Shown here: positions 4,738 through 11,650 of the stretch, one piece after another
Position numbering within the stretch: the stretch's first letter is position 1
How the letters are laid out: the number at the start of each line of letters is the position of its first letter
DNA from: Ruminococcus sp. UBA3286
GTDB lineage: Bacteria; Bacillota; Clostridia; Oscillospirales; Ruminococcaceae
Direction: 5' to 3'
DNA: 11,650 bases
NCBI GenBank assembly: GCA_002362135.1
Contig: DETO01000009.1
Coordinates: forward strand, 1 to 11,650
The notes under the pieces: model-generated
What the model saw: only the letters and a program-made list of their open reading frames with translations
Databases searched by the model: none
Told to the model about the DNA's origin: nothing
Translations under genes and position numbers: made by a program

Positions 4738-7254
4738 ATGAATAAAAATTTACGATATACAAATTATACGAAAGAAAAATATCTGACGGCATTTCTTCTC
4801 GGATTTTTCACGCTGTTTTTAGGGGTTCTGCCCGTGATGATATGCGACCGCGGATATTTCATTTACTACGGCGATTTCAATGCCCAGCAGATACCTTTCT
4901 ATAACCTCGCCAATGACGCCGTACGCTCCGGTCAATTCGGCTGGAACTGGTTCACCGACCTCGGCTCTGATCTGCTGACGTCGTATTCGTTCTACCTCAT
5001 CGGCAGCCCATTTTTCTGGCTGAGTACCGTTCTTCCACGTTTTCTTGTATCATATTCAATACCGTTCCTGCTCGCGCTCAAGCATGGTTTCGCATCGCTG
5101 ACCGCATACATCTACATAAGGCGTTTCGTCCGCGGAAAAGAAGCCGCGCTTACAGGTGCGCTCCTCTATTCTTTTTCGGGATTTCAGCTCTTCAACATTT
5201 TCTTTAACCATTTTCAGGACGTCACGGCGTTTTTCCCGTTAATGCTAATCGCAATGGAGGAAAACATCAACAACCGCCGCAGAGGTTGGTTTGCGGTCAT
5301 CGTCGCGGTAATGGCGGCGCTGAATTACTATTTCTTCACGGGACAAGTAGTTTTTCTGCTGCTTTATTTCTTCATGCGCGTACCCTGCCGCGATTTTCAT
5401 GCAACGTGGAAAAAATTCTTCGGACTGCTGCTTGAAGCTGTTCTCGGCGGCGCGATAGCAGGATTCATTCTGCTTCCGTCGGCATTGGCAATTCTTGGGA
5501 ATTATCGCGTAAACGAACGGCTTTACGGCGAAAACTGGATATTATTCCGCGAGCCGTCAAGAGTTATACGCATAATACAAACATTTTTCCTGCCGTCCGA
5601 TGTTCCCGCAAGACCGAATCTTTTCAAAAGCGACGGCTCGAAATGGTCGTCGGTCGGCGGATACTTCCCGTTATTCTCGATGCTCGGCGTTATCACGTTC
5701 ATACGCACACGCAAAAAGCACTGGGCGGTACGCCTTTCGGAAATCTGCATTCTCTGCGCCTTTATCCCCATTCTCAACAGCGCATTCTACACATTTAACG
5801 CTTCGTATTACGCCCGCTGGTTCTATATGCCAATACTTATCTTCGCCATGATGACTGCTCAAACTCTTGACGACGACAACGCGGATTTCAAGCCTGCCAT
5901 TAAGATAACCGCCGCCGTGATGCTCGGATTCGGCGCAATGTCCTTCATTCCCGAAAAGAAAGACGACAAGATCAGCTGGTTTACATTCCCCTTCGATTTC
6001 CCGTATTTCTGTCTCACATTCGGAATCGCAGCCGCATTCCTTATATATGCCGCATATATAATACGCCGAAAAAATAACGGACGCACTTATGGAAATCTGA
6101 TGATCTACAGTACCGCCGCGGCGAGCCTGATATGTATTCTCGTAACTATCGTTTACGGAGCGCTGACTCCTGCGGCTGCCGGAAAATACATCGACGCCGG
6201 AATAAACGGCAAAGAGGGCGTTTATGAAGAAGTCTCCGAGGATAATTTCTTCCGCGTGGACGTTTCCGAAAATTACGACAACTACCCGATGCTTTGGGGA
6301 CTTCCCAGTATGAGGGCGTTTCAGAGCGTTGTCAGCACCTCGATCATGGAATTTTACGATTCTATAGGCGTTCAGCGCGACGTTGCCTCACGCCCGGATA
6401 TAAGCCACTATACGCTCCGTGGTCTGCTTTCAGTTAAATATTATTACAGAGAGATTGTTGACGGCTACACCTATCAGGAACTTCTTGAAAAGGAGGCAAA
6501 CGGCGAGCCGCTCCCCGACAGCAGCGAGATCAACGATAAAAACGGAATCCGCGCGTCGCGTGTTGATATTACTGAAAAACTTCCCGGATTTGAATATCTG
6601 ACCTCAAACGATCATTTTGAGATCTACGAAAATACGCTGTATATCCCAATTGGATTCGGCTATGATAAATATGTTTCGGAGGATACTGCCGAGACGCTTT
6701 CAAAAACAAACCGCGAGCGCGCTCTGATAAAGGCGGTCGTGCTTTCCGATGAGCAGATCGAAAAATATGCCGATATACTGACCGAAGAATCAATAAATTC
6801 GAACGGATTCACGTTTTCGGATTATAAAAATGCCTGCCGCGAAAAACAGCAGAACTGCTCCGATTCATTCGTTTACGATTCTCACGGATTCGAAGCCGAT
6901 ATCAGCCTTGAAAAGCCTGAACTGGTATTTTTCAGCGTTCCCTACAGCGAGGGCTGGACCGCCGAAGTCAACGGCAAGCCTGTCGATGTCGAAAAGGTTT
7001 CATACGGATTTATGGCTGTCCGAGCCGAAAAGGGCGAAAATATCATCACCTTCCGCTATAAAACCCCCGGATTCCAAACGGGTCTGTATATTTCCGCGGC
7101 TGCCCTGATTCTCCTCATTGCATACCTTGCCGTGATGCGATATTTCGATAAAAAGAATCCTATAAACGGACTTTTACATTATTATGACTATGATTCATGT
7201 CAGAAGATATCAGCCGCAGAAATTTACAATCGCAGCTTTAGTGAAAAACCATAA
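4738..7254 (+). CDS. YfhO-family multi-pass membrane protein (putative GT-C-type glycosyltransferase)
   Basis: This 838-residue integral membrane protein belongs to the YfhO family. After a cytoplasmic N-terminus the first helix (about 16-35) leads to an external loop with YYGDFNAQQIPFY (43-55) and WFTDLGSD (71-78). These acidic loop residues (D46, D74) are placed like the active-site Asp residues of GT-C lipid-sugar transferases. About a dozen helices follow to around residue 475, then an extracytoplasmic domain. That domain ends with the beta-sandwich hallmark YSEGWTAEVNGKPV (736-749), then a last helix (about 783-801) and a 35-residue tail. In Bacillus subtilis YfhO acts with a lipid-GlcNAc synthase to glycosylate lipoteichoic acid; the substrate here is unknown. 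The start at 4738, with GGAGGA (4725-4730) 7 nt upstream, is preferred over an in-frame ATG at 4723 that overlaps this ribosome binding site. It appears monocistronic. Confidence 0.88.
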   Translation: MNKNLRYTNYTKEKYLTAFLLGFFTLFLGVLPVMICDRGYFIYYGDFNAQQIPFYNLANDAVRSGQFGWNWFTDLGSDLLTSYSFYLIGSPFFWLSTVLPRFLVSYSIPFLLALKHGFASLTAYIYIRRFVRGKEAALTGALLYSFSGFQLFNIFFNHFQDVTAFFPLMLIAMEENINNRRRGWFAVIVAVMAALNYYFFTGQVVFLLLYFFMRVPCRDFHATWKKFFGLLLEAVLGGAIAGFILLPSALAILGNYRVNERLYGENWILFREPSRVIRIIQTFFLPSDVPARPNLFKSDGSKWSSVGGYFPLFSMLGVITFIRTRKKHWAVRLSEICILCAFIPILNSAFYTFNASYYARWFYMPILIFAMMTAQTLDDDNADFKPAIKITAAVMLGFGAMSFIPEKKDDKISWFTFPFDFPYFCLTFGIAAAFLIYAAYIIRRKNNGRTYGNLMIYSTAAASLICILVTIVYGALTPAAAGKYIDAGINGKEGVYEEVSEDNFFRVDVSENYDNYPMLWGLPSMRAFQSVVSTSIMEFYDSIGVQRDVASRPDISHYTLRGLLSVKYYYREIVDGYTYQELLEKEANGEPLPDSSEINDKNGIRASRVDITEKLPGFEYLTSNDHFEIYENTLYIPIGFGYDKYVSEDTAETLSKTNRERALIKAVVLSDEQIEKYADILTEESINSNGFTFSDYKNACREKQQNCSDSFVYDSHGFEADISLEKPELVFFSVPYSEGWTAEVNGKPVDVEKVSYGFMAVRAEKGENIITFRYKTPGFQTGLYISAAALILLIAYLAVMRYFDKKNPINGLLHYYDYDSCQKISAAEIYNRSFSEKP

Positions 7255-7307
7255 ATTAATGCTAAGTTTTAAGCGATTATCTGTTATATTTGCCAACAGT
7301 TTGGAAA

Positions 7308-7351
7308 TTGTAACCAATTAGTAACTATTTATTCTAAAAATTACTTGTAAC
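7308..7351 (+). repeat. Three GTAAC direct repeats upstream of a promoter
   Basis: TTGTAAC (7308-7314), TAGTAAC (7319-7325) and TTGTAAC (7345-7351) recur at 11- and 26-bp offsets. The last overlaps the -35 box of the following promoter. They could be activator or repressor half-sites, but such short repeats can also arise by chance. Confidence 0.2.
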
Positions 7352-7373
7352 TTTGATTGAAAAATGATATAAT
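7345..7373 (+). promoter_or_regulatory. Sigma-A-type promoter of the 410-residue membrane protein gene
   Basis: TTGTAA (7345-7350), a 17-bp spacer and TATAAT (7368-7373) form a good promoter, with transcription expected near 7380. That gives a leader of about 65 nt to the ATG at 7447, which has GGAGG at 7437-7441. I see no convincing terminator for the preceding YfhO-family gene in the 192-bp gap, only a 4-bp hairpin at 7293-7304. Confidence 0.75.
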
Positions 7374-7446
7374 GTAGTTATGTATGATAATTCCATGGAG
7401 ACATTAATGATTTTATGACATTTTTATTGATTTATCGGAGGTTAAA

Positions 7447-8679
7447 ATGAAAGCTTTCTTCGCAAATATCTGGACGAAACGTTTTGTGTCCTTAATTGCG
7501 GCGCTGTACACCGTCGGCGTTTGCTATCTTGCATATTATTCAATTTTTTTCACGATAAGCGTTCAGGACAAAGTTTCGCTTTGTCTCGTAGTTTCGGCAA
7601 TTTCCGTTATCGGACTTGTTCTGATGCTCTACACCAGACAGCAAATTCTCACGCGAATATCAAGTTTCATAATACTTATCGCGATGCTGCCCGTGGTGCT
7701 GCTGTATTTCAGCGAAAAAGAACTGCTTATCCCCATCGTTATTACGGGCGTAATAATATTGCTGCTTTCGGGTGCGGGAGAAGGCACTAAAACGCTTATC
7801 GGCACGGTAATACTGCTTTTGTATATCTTCGCCGCTCTGGGATTTTTCCTGTTCAACTCGTTTTTCGTTACCCATGCAAAGACGGATGTTATCGAAACAG
7901 ATCTTTCGCCTTCGGGTAAATACCGCTATTCGATAGTGAATACCGAAGACAGTTCGGGCGGAAGCACTGCCGTTTATATCGAGCCAAACTACGCCGAAGT
8001 TCATCTTCCGTTCGTTACGTTTACGCTCAAAAATATGCGCCATATCGTTTATCTTGAACGTCCTACCGCTGAATCTATCGAATTGGAATGGACAACTCAG
8101 GCGCGTCAGGAAATTACAGATCAGCTCAACGGCATTTCAGATACGATAGAGATCGCTCTTACGGATAAGGAGCATGAAGAATTCGGTCGCACGACAGACA
8201 GCCGTCTCCAGATCGCCAATGTAAATGTTTACACGCTTTTTGAAGCAGGCAAGACCGCTTCCGATGTTGACCCTTTTAAGCTTGATACGCTGGACGATCA
8301 GCAGCTTGCGGTATTTGACATTGGCAGAGACAGCGCAGGCAGCTATTACGTTCTCGACCCTACTGCGGAACTTTGCGAATATGTGGATAAATCGTTGGGC
8401 GATACCGTTTATCTCAGCGAACTTGACGCCAAGGGCAGGGATATTTTCAACAATTCCCACCTTGACGAATACGGATATACGCTTTATGATCTTCAGAAAA
8501 GCAGCTACGTAAATCTCAGCGAACTTACCGACGAACAGCTTGCATACCTCGGAGTTTCAGAATCGGGCGATGTACTGACGTTAAACGGAAAAACCATATT
8601 CCGCTATTACGTTGCCGAGATCGAAGATTATTTCGACGTTGACTCACGAAAGCTTTCGTTTGATCTGCTTAATTCATAA
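7447..8679 (+). CDS. Uncharacterised membrane protein with five N-terminal helices and a large C-terminal domain
   Basis: I do not recognise this 410-residue protein. The first 140 residues contain about five membrane helices: roughly 13-35, 43-62, 69-87, 93-110 and 114-140. A hydrophilic domain of about 270 residues follows. It begins with DLSPSGKYRYSIVNTEDSSGG (about 152-172), reminiscent of beta-rich extracytoplasmic domains in Firmicutes proteins of unknown function such as the DUF5412 type, though I cannot confirm a match. The second half is acidic and repeats a 'SELxxxQLAxLxV / DxLDDQQLAVFDI' flavour (279-294, 355-370), possibly an internal duplication. With five helices and an inside N-terminus this domain would face outward. 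The start is set by GGAGG 5 nt before the ATG. It has its own promoter and precedes a cell-envelope peptidase, so an envelope role is possible. No catalytic motif was seen. Confidence 0.75.
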   Translation: MKAFFANIWTKRFVSLIAALYTVGVCYLAYYSIFFTISVQDKVSLCLVVSAISVIGLVLMLYTRQQILTRISSFIILIAMLPVVLLYFSEKELLIPIVITGVIILLLSGAGEGTKTLIGTVILLLYIFAALGFFLFNSFFVTHAKTDVIETDLSPSGKYRYSIVNTEDSSGGSTAVYIEPNYAEVHLPFVTFTLKNMRHIVYLERPTAESIELEWTTQARQEITDQLNGISDTIEIALTDKEHEEFGRTTDSRLQIANVNVYTLFEAGKTASDVDPFKLDTLDDQQLAVFDIGRDSAGSYYVLDPTAELCEYVDKSLGDTVYLSELDAKGRDIFNNSHLDEYGYTLYDLQKSSYVNLSELTDEQLAYLGVSESGDVLTLNGKTIFRYYVAEIEDYFDVDSRKLSFDLLNS

Positions 8680-8686
8680 AAATTAT

Positions 8687-8716
8687 AGGGGAAGCGGTTT
8701 TTGACCTGCTTCCCTT
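8687..8716 (+). terminator. Hairpin after the 410-residue membrane protein gene, possible weak terminator
   Basis: GGGGAAGCGG (8688-8697) pairs with CC-T-GCTTCCC (8705-8714) through one bulged T around a 7-nt loop. The stem is GC-rich, but it is followed by TTAAATATAT rather than a proper T-run, so termination is probably partial. Confidence 0.4.
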
Positions 8717-8740
8717 AAATATATCAGAAAAAAATATGCG

Positions 8741-8778
8741 TATAATTTCACAAAATCCGTCAACAATACTGACGGAGG
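8741..8778 (+). promoter_or_regulatory. M23 gene leader: -10-like box and hairpin covering the Shine-Dalgarno
   Basis: A perfect TATAAT (8741-8746) lies 41 bp before the GTG start, without a recognisable -35. Downstream, TCCGTCA (8756-8762) and TGACGGA (8770-8776) form a perfect 7-bp stem with a 7-nt loop. The 3' arm includes the first three bases of the GGAGG ribosome binding site (8774-8778), so folding would reduce ribosome access. If transcription starts near 8753, the hairpin would sit at the very 5' end of the mRNA. Confidence 0.4.
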
Positions 8779-8786
8779 TGTTATAC

Positions 8787-9572
8787 GTGAAAAAAATATC
8801 TGAAAGAAAAAAAGGTTCAAAGGGATTTTACGCTGCATTGGGCATAAGCGCGGTAATGATCGGCTCAGCCTGCTACTTTGCTTATGATCAGGGCGAAAAA
8901 CTCACCGAAAAATTCACAGCCGAAAACAGCGTTTCCACTCCGGAAGCCGCCGTTGACAGGCAGGTAAAAAATATCCCGAAAAATACCACGCCTGCTTACA
9001 AATCCACAATCCCGACAGTCACAAGAGCGGTAACTACCGCGCCGATGGCTGAGACCGCTCCGCCAATGGTGACTATTCCTGCGGCTGATATTGTGACAGA
9101 AAGCGTCGAATCCGTAAATACTGAAGCTGATTCCGCTCCGGCAGGCGTTACGAAAATGGAAAACGTGAAAGCGCCACTCAACGATATGAGCGAGATCGTC
9201 GGCGTATTCAGCGGCGGCGATCTGGTCAAAAGCCCTACCACGGGTTCATGGCAGACTCATAACGGTACTGATATAGCGGCAGAAGTCGGCTCAGAAGTTT
9301 ACGCGGTCTCCAACGGCGAAATCTCCGAAATCACAGACGATCCCATTTGGGGCGTAACGGTCACACTCAATCATCACAACGGATTTACGACGAGATACTG
9401 CGGATTATCAAGAGGATTGAACGTTCAGCAGGGCGATACTCTGCTTAGTGGCGATCTTATCGGTACTGTCGGCAATACGGCGGATATCGAAAGTTCTCTC
9501 GATCCGCATCTGCACATTGAAATTCTCCATAACGGAAGCTATATCGACCCGATGTCAGAACTTTTAAAATAG
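8787..9572 (+). CDS. Membrane-anchored M23 (LytM) peptidase, SpoIIQ-like
   Basis: This 261-residue protein has a basic N-terminus (KKISERKKGSKG), one membrane helix (about 14-33), and a long Thr/Ala/Pro-rich linker (about 45-130). A C-terminal LytM domain (about 135-261) follows. The zinc-peptidase motifs are complete: HNGTD (H158, D162) and PHLHIE (H241, H243). M23 enzymes cut peptide cross-links in peptidoglycan outside the membrane. Domain layout and length resemble clostridial SpoIIQ, the mother-cell/forespore channel protein, which keeps the zinc site in clostridia. A vegetative wall hydrolase is equally possible, as no other sporulation gene is in view. The GTG start at 8787 is chosen because GGAGG (8774-8778) is 8 nt upstream. 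An in-frame ATG at 8736 lies before the predicted transcript start and has no ribosome binding site. Confidence 0.85.
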   Translation: MKKISERKKGSKGFYAALGISAVMIGSACYFAYDQGEKLTEKFTAENSVSTPEAAVDRQVKNIPKNTTPAYKSTIPTVTRAVTTAPMAETAPPMVTIPAADIVTESVESVNTEADSAPAGVTKMENVKAPLNDMSEIVGVFSGGDLVKSPTTGSWQTHNGTDIAAEVGSEVYAVSNGEISEITDDPIWGVTVTLNHHNGFTTRYCGLSRGLNVQQGDTLLSGDLIGTVGNTADIESSLDPHLHIEILHNGSYIDPMSELLK

Positions 9573-9586
9573 CATTAATTGCAAAA

Positions 9587-9607
9587 AATCCCCGATTTTT
9601 CGGGGGT
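9587..9607 (-). terminator. Hairpin with a U-tract only on the minus strand
   Basis: CCCCGA (9590-9595) and TCGGGG (9600-9605) form a stem around TTTT. On the plus strand no T-run follows (GTATACATAAG). On the minus strand the hairpin is followed by ATTTTTT, the form of an intrinsic terminator. It lies between two plus-strand genes, so it would stop antisense transcription. On the sense strand it may act only as a leader or 3'-end hairpin. Confidence 0.5.
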
Positions 9608-9626
9608 ATACATAAGAGGTACTTAT

Positions 9627-10472
9627 ATGGACGAAGAAATACGCCGAATAACCGAGCGGGCGGAACTTAGCCTGCGCAAAAAATTTAAGAAGAGCATATG
9701 GTGTAAATTCACAAAGGGCATCAATGAGTATGATCTCGTCAGCCCCAACGACAAGATCGCCGTGTGCATTTCAGGCGGCAAGGATTCTATGATAATGGCA
9801 AAGCTTTTTCAGGAACTGAAACGCCATGATAAATTTCCTTTCGAAGTGGAATTCATCGTGATGGACCCCGGATATAATGCGGAAAACCGCCAAAAAATAG
9901 AGGAAAATGCCCGAAATCTTTCAATTCCGATAAACATATTCGAATCGGATATTTTCGGTTCAGTCGAGCATATCGAGAAAAATCCCTGCTACATCTGCGC
10001 CCGTATGCGCCGCGGATATCTCTACAATAAAGCAAAAGAACTCGGCTGCAACAAGATTGCTCTGGGGCATCATTTCGATGATGTTATCGAGACGATACTT
10101 ATGGGAATGCTCTACGGCGGTCAGGTGCAGACAATGATGCCGAAGCTTCACAGCACTAATTTTGAGGGGCTGGAGCTGATTCGTCCCATGTATCTCGTTC
10201 GCGAAGCCGACATCAAGCATTGGTGCAGCTATAATGAACTGCAATTCATACAATGCGCCTGCCGATTTACCGAAACTTGCTCCGATATCGGCGCAGACGG
10301 TCATTCAGTCTCAAAGCGGATGGAAACGAAAAATCTTATTGCGGAACTGAAAAAAATCAATCCGCAGGTGGAGAAAAATATTTTCCGAAGCGTTGAAAAC
10401 GTCAATCTCAGCACGATTATCGCCTATAAAGACAAAAACGGCGTTCACAATTTTCTTGATACATATAATTAG
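9627..10472 (+). CDS. TtcA-like PP-loop ATPase (putative tRNA 2-thiocytidine synthetase)
   Basis: This 281-residue cytoplasmic protein belongs to the adenine-nucleotide alpha-hydrolase/TtcA group. The ATP-binding PP-loop is CISGGKDSM (SGGKDS 49-54). CYIC (C121, C124) in the context CYICARMRRGYLY matches the TtcA CxxC-LRRG element, and GHHFDDVIET (147-156) follows. A second cysteine group QCACRFTETC (C210, C212, C218) lies near the C-terminal side. TtcA uses ATP and an Fe-S cluster held by cysteines to thiolate cytidine 32 of certain tRNAs. Related clostridial proteins with this layout are poorly studied, so the tRNA position is not certain. ATG 9627 is preferred, with AGAGG (9615-9619) 7 nt upstream. 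The longer frame opens with TTG at 9579 and runs through the hairpin at 9587-9607. It follows the M23 gene by 54 bp without functional similarity. Confidence 0.82.
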   Translation: MDEEIRRITERAELSLRKKFKKSIWCKFTKGINEYDLVSPNDKIAVCISGGKDSMIMAKLFQELKRHDKFPFEVEFIVMDPGYNAENRQKIEENARNLSIPINIFESDIFGSVEHIEKNPCYICARMRRGYLYNKAKELGCNKIALGHHFDDVIETILMGMLYGGQVQTMMPKLHSTNFEGLELIRPMYLVREADIKHWCSYNELQFIQCACRFTETCSDIGADGHSVSKRMETKNLIAELKKINPQVEKNIFRSVENVNLSTIIAYKDKNGVHNFLDTYN

Positions 10473-10514
10473 AACCTGTACCGACAGATATTTCTGTCGG
10501 TACAGGTTCTTTTA
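10471..10514. terminator. Intrinsic terminator after the TtcA-like gene (18-bp perfect stem)
   Basis: AGAACCTGTACCGACAGA (10471-10488) pairs perfectly with 10493-10510 across a TATT loop, followed by TTTT on the plus strand. The stem starts inside the TAG stop codon. The 3' end of the convergent PBP gene is 5 bp away, and the same hairpin probably also ends that transcript, though its minus-side U-tract is poorer (TTCTAATTAT). Confidence 0.92.
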
Positions 10515-10518
10515 TCAT

Positions 10519-11650
10519 TTAGTCGCGAGCCGCAGTTGTGGTAGTATCCGCCTTTGTGGAAGCCGTCGTCGTGCTTCCGGTAGTGGTAGTAGTCGCCGGC
10601 GCGGTCGTGCCGTTGCGCGTTTCGGGAGGAAGCTCAGCAGTCGGCTTCGAGCCGTTTAATCCGTAGCATTCCTGATAAGCCTCGATAATTCCGCGAATCA
10701 TATATTTTGAATACTCACCGCCCTCGATAACTCCTGCAAAAGCGATCTCAGGATCGTCCGCAGGTGCAAATCCGATGAATACGGAATTCTGCTTGCTTTT
10801 ATCGTTCATATCAGTCTGCGGAGTACCCGTCTTTATAGCGACGCTGAATCCCAGGTTGCTCAGCGAATAGGGCGAAGGAACGTTTCTCGCCGCGTCCTCC
10901 ATACCGCCAATAATGTAATCATAAACATAGTCGTTATTCAAATCTATCTGCCCTGCAACAGTAGGTTTTGTCTTTTCAACAAGCTCGTCAGTGCCGTAGG
11001 TATACAGGCTGTCCACCAGATACGGCTTATATCTTACGCCGCGGTTGGCAATAGTGCAGGCAACCGACGCCAATTGAAGAGGCGTGATACCATAGTCCTG
11101 GTTGCCGATACCGGCCTGAATTACGTGACCTATATACCACTGCTCACCGCGCTCTTCAAACGTTTCGGGATTGCAGAGGAATCCAGCCGCGTCTCCCGTT
11201 TCCAGACCGAGACTTGAACCTAATCCATACAACTCGGCATATTTAGTAATATTGTCAATTCCCAGCTGACGGGAAACTTCATAAAAATAAATATTGCAGG
11301 AAACTTCGATAGCGCGTCTTACAGAAATTCCGCCGTGATTTCCCGTACATTGGAAATGACCGCCGTAAAATTCGTAATTCTGATTGCACACAAAAGACGT
11401 ATATCCGTCAACAACGCCCTCGTTCAATCCTGCGGTAGCCGTAATAGTTTTAAACGTCGAACCGGGCAGATATAACCCCTGCGTACAGCGGTTGAACATG
11501 GGAGAGTTGTCTTCCTTTTCCAGTTTTTCATAATTTTCCACAAAATCCTTGAGATTATACGTTGGCGCGCAAGCTTCACCACGAACTGCGCCTGTTTTTG
11601 CATCGAGAACTACCAGCGCGCCCTTTTCAACTTTTTTTCCGCCGTAATAG
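10519..11650 (-). CDS. Penicillin-binding protein, transpeptidase domain (partial, N-terminus beyond window)
   Basis: The frame is open to the window edge, so the N-terminal region is missing. The visible 376 residues begin with GALVVLDAKTGAVRGEA, the usual lead-in to the transpeptidase domain. All three catalytic motifs are present: STFK (Ser codon 11458-11460, Lys 11449-11451), SCN (codons from 11301 downward) and KTGT (10833-10822). The enzyme cross-links peptidoglycan outside the membrane and is a beta-lactam target. The motif order and the absence of a glycosyltransferase domain in view suggest a class B PBP (PbpA/PBP2-like), but class cannot be settled without the N-terminus. The start at 11541 in the longest closed frame is only an internal Val (GTG). 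The last 30 residues are unusual: 15 of them are Thr, mixed with Ala, Ser and Pro. It is convergent with the TtcA-like gene. Confidence 0.92.
   Translation of the reverse strand, partial: YYGGKKVEKGALVVLDAKTGAVRGEACAPTYNLKDFVENYEKLEKEDNSPMFNRCTQGLYLPGSTFKTITATAGLNEGVVDGYTSFVCNQNYEFYGGHFQCTGNHGGISVRRAIEVSCNIYFYEVSRQLGIDNITKYAELYGLGSSLGLETGDAAGFLCNPETFEERGEQWYIGHVIQAGIGNQDYGITPLQLASVACTIANRGVRYKPYLVDSLYTYGTDELVEKTKPTVAGQIDLNNDYVYDYIIGGMEDAARNVPSPYSLSNLGFSVAIKTGTPQTDMNDKSKQNSVFIGFAPADDPEIAFAGVIEGGEYSKYMIRGIIEAYQECYGLNGSKPTAELPPETRNGTTAPATTTTTGSTTTASTKADTTTTAARD

Noticed and set aside
8736..8786. ATG start at 8736 for the M23 peptidase
   Set aside because: It precedes the TATAAT at 8741 and has no ribosome binding site. 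The GTG at 8787 has GGAGG 8 nt upstream and gives a normal basic N-terminus before the membrane helix.
9579..9626. TTG start extending the TtcA-like protein by 16 residues
   Set aside because: It would translate through a GC-rich hairpin and lacks a Shine-Dalgarno. The ATG at 9627 is well placed behind AGAGG.
10393..10659. Arg/Ser-rich plus-strand frame opposite the PBP tail
   Set aside because: The apparent low-complexity protein is simply the reverse-frame reading of the Thr-rich PBP tail and crosses the terminator hairpin.

Overview
The window reads as chromosomal DNA of a low-to-moderate G+C Gram-positive anaerobe. A Clostridia member of the Ruminococcaceae/Oscillospiraceae type is the best guess. 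This is inferred from gene content: a Feo operon ending in a small FeoB-associated Cys-rich membrane protein, a glnA-like gene paired with an ANTAR regulator, a YfhO-family membrane protein, and a LytM/SpoIIQ-like peptidase. Ribosome binding sites are strong GGAGG types and several promoters are sigma-A-like (TTGnnn-17-TATAAT). No rRNA, tRNA, CRISPR array or transposase gene was seen.

Layout. (1) 42-2511, plus strand: feoA, feoB and a 52-residue FeoB-associated protein form a ferrous-iron uptake operon. A stem-loop with Fur-like half-sites lies between feoA and feoB. (2) 2512-2737: a 162-bp, MITE-like long imperfect palindrome abuts a strong bidirectional terminator that serves the convergent operons. 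(3) 4612-2738, minus strand: a glutamine synthetase homologue and an ANTAR-domain response regulator, 12 bp apart and probably translationally coupled. (4) 4613-4737: a compact divergent promoter region with two inverted repeats. (5) 4738-7254: a large YfhO-family membrane protein. (6) 7447-8679: an unrecognised membrane protein behind its own good promoter. (7) 8787-9572: a membrane-anchored M23 peptidase. (8) 9627-10472: a TtcA-like PP-loop ATPase. (9) 10519-11650, minus strand: the C-terminal part of a transpeptidase-type penicillin-binding protein, cut by the window edge and convergent with the TtcA-like gene across an 18-bp perfect-stem terminator.

The most interesting unit is the minus-strand nitrogen pair. 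The glutamine synthetase homologue keeps the fold-defining and many substrate-binding motifs but has lost several residues that are metal ligands or catalytic in studied GlnI enzymes: E to R at 126, E to K at 183, H to S at 239, and loss of the flap glutamate in NSYKRLxPGYEAP. Its partner has a well-conserved ANTAR RNA-binding domain, but its receiver lacks the phospho-accepting Asp (Asn54) and the acidic pocket. An apparently inactive enzyme coupled to an apparently non-phosphorylated RNA-binding regulator suggests a glutamine or nitrogen sensor rather than an assimilation enzyme. This is inference from sequence and has not been demonstrated.

Three gene starts were moved from the longest open frame using ribosome binding sites: YfhO to 4738, the M23 peptidase to a GTG at 8787, and the TtcA-like protein to 9627.
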